From Euglena gracilis (lineage: Eukaryota; Euglenida; Euglenophyceae; Euglenales), in NCBI GenBank assembly GCA_039621445.1, contig CP154956.1, positions 38,776,553-38,840,552 of the forward strand: DNA of 64,000 nt. Direction: 5' to 3'. Positions 63,837-64,000 of the stretch are shown piece by piece. The stretch's first letter is position 1; every line of letters begins with the position of its first letter. A model generated the notes under the pieces. It saw nothing but the letters and a program-made list of their open reading frames with translations, was not told the origin of the DNA and did not search any database. Position numbers and translations under genes: made by a program.

Positions 63837-64000
63837 GCTTGCGCCGTTGACAAACAGTGTGACAAACTCACCAACTGGATGGCCCGTCAGTCCGTACCGT
63901 CAGGGCCTCTATGTCACGCAGTTTTTCAACGGCGTCAGTTCATGGGTGCCAAAGCCCAATCCCAGAAGGACAAAATTGTGTTGATGTGTCAACATAAACA

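Larger units (their letters stand above)
61801..64000. mobile_element. Palindrome-rich element P2 (3' end beyond window)
   Basis: Begins CTTAGGCGGCCGAATTCGC, which differs from the P1 terminus by little more than one missing base. Over 2.2 kb it carries about 15 copies of GCGC-AWWT-GCGC or half-broken versions, usually next to AAATAAAC. No gene is apparent. The opposite terminus is not in the window, so the element may be longer than P1. Confidence 0.65.

Overview
This window looks like nuclear DNA of a unicellular eukaryote, most likely a euglenid (inference). Four points support this. (i) GC-rich exons with clear eukaryotic homology (a Sec24 COPII coat subunit, a dolichyl-diphosphatase, a HisN-type inositol-monophosphatase-fold enzyme, a coiled-coil/PDZ protein) are separated by 0.1-2.6 kb introns. 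(ii) Canonical GT-AG introns are mixed with introns that have no GT or AG, that start about 3 nt before CAG and end about 5 nt after CTG. This is the consensus I recall for euglenid nonconventional introns. (iii) All recognisable genes lie on the minus strand in one unidirectional run. (iv) TTAGGG-like motifs occur inside repeats. No rRNA or spliced-leader gene is present, so the taxon is not proven.

Layout. 1-2.5 kb: the 3' end of a Ty3/Gypsy retrotransposon with a chromodomain (+ strand). 2.5-7.2 kb: repeats only. 7.2-27.5 kb: SEC24, minus strand, more than 20 exons; its introns carry hAT-like miniature elements, a (CA)n tract of over 400 bp and a 2.6 kb palindrome-rich transposon. 28.4-33.7 kb: a DOLPP1-like gene, minus, with a large AATAAC/AAC satellite and three miniature elements. 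35.3-39.7 kb: a HisN-like phosphatase, minus. 40-45 kb: mostly non-coding, with GC-rich patches that may be exons. 45.8-53.9 kb (perhaps to 60.8 kb): a coiled-coil/PDZ gene, minus. 55-61 kb: foldback satellites, tRNA-like sequences and a covarying hairpin array. 61.8-64 kb: the start of a second palindrome-rich element, with a perfect 108-bp palindrome.

The most interesting system is a population of short non-autonomous DNA elements that begin CAGG, end CCTG and are flanked by 8-bp target duplications (six or more perfect). Some sit inside older introns. At least one is itself a whole intron: removing the element plus one duplication restores the reading frame exactly. The sum 3 nt + 5 nt = 8 nt links the intron rule to the duplication length, which suggests that nonconventional introns here are inserted hAT-like miniature elements, seen at several stages of decay. 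A second system is a pair of elements sharing a CTTAGGCGGC terminus and filled with 12-bp palindromes of a 4+4+4 design, where the GC arms differ between the two elements.

Exon boundaries marked 'about' are approximate. The exact ones are those where length, phase and protein family agree.
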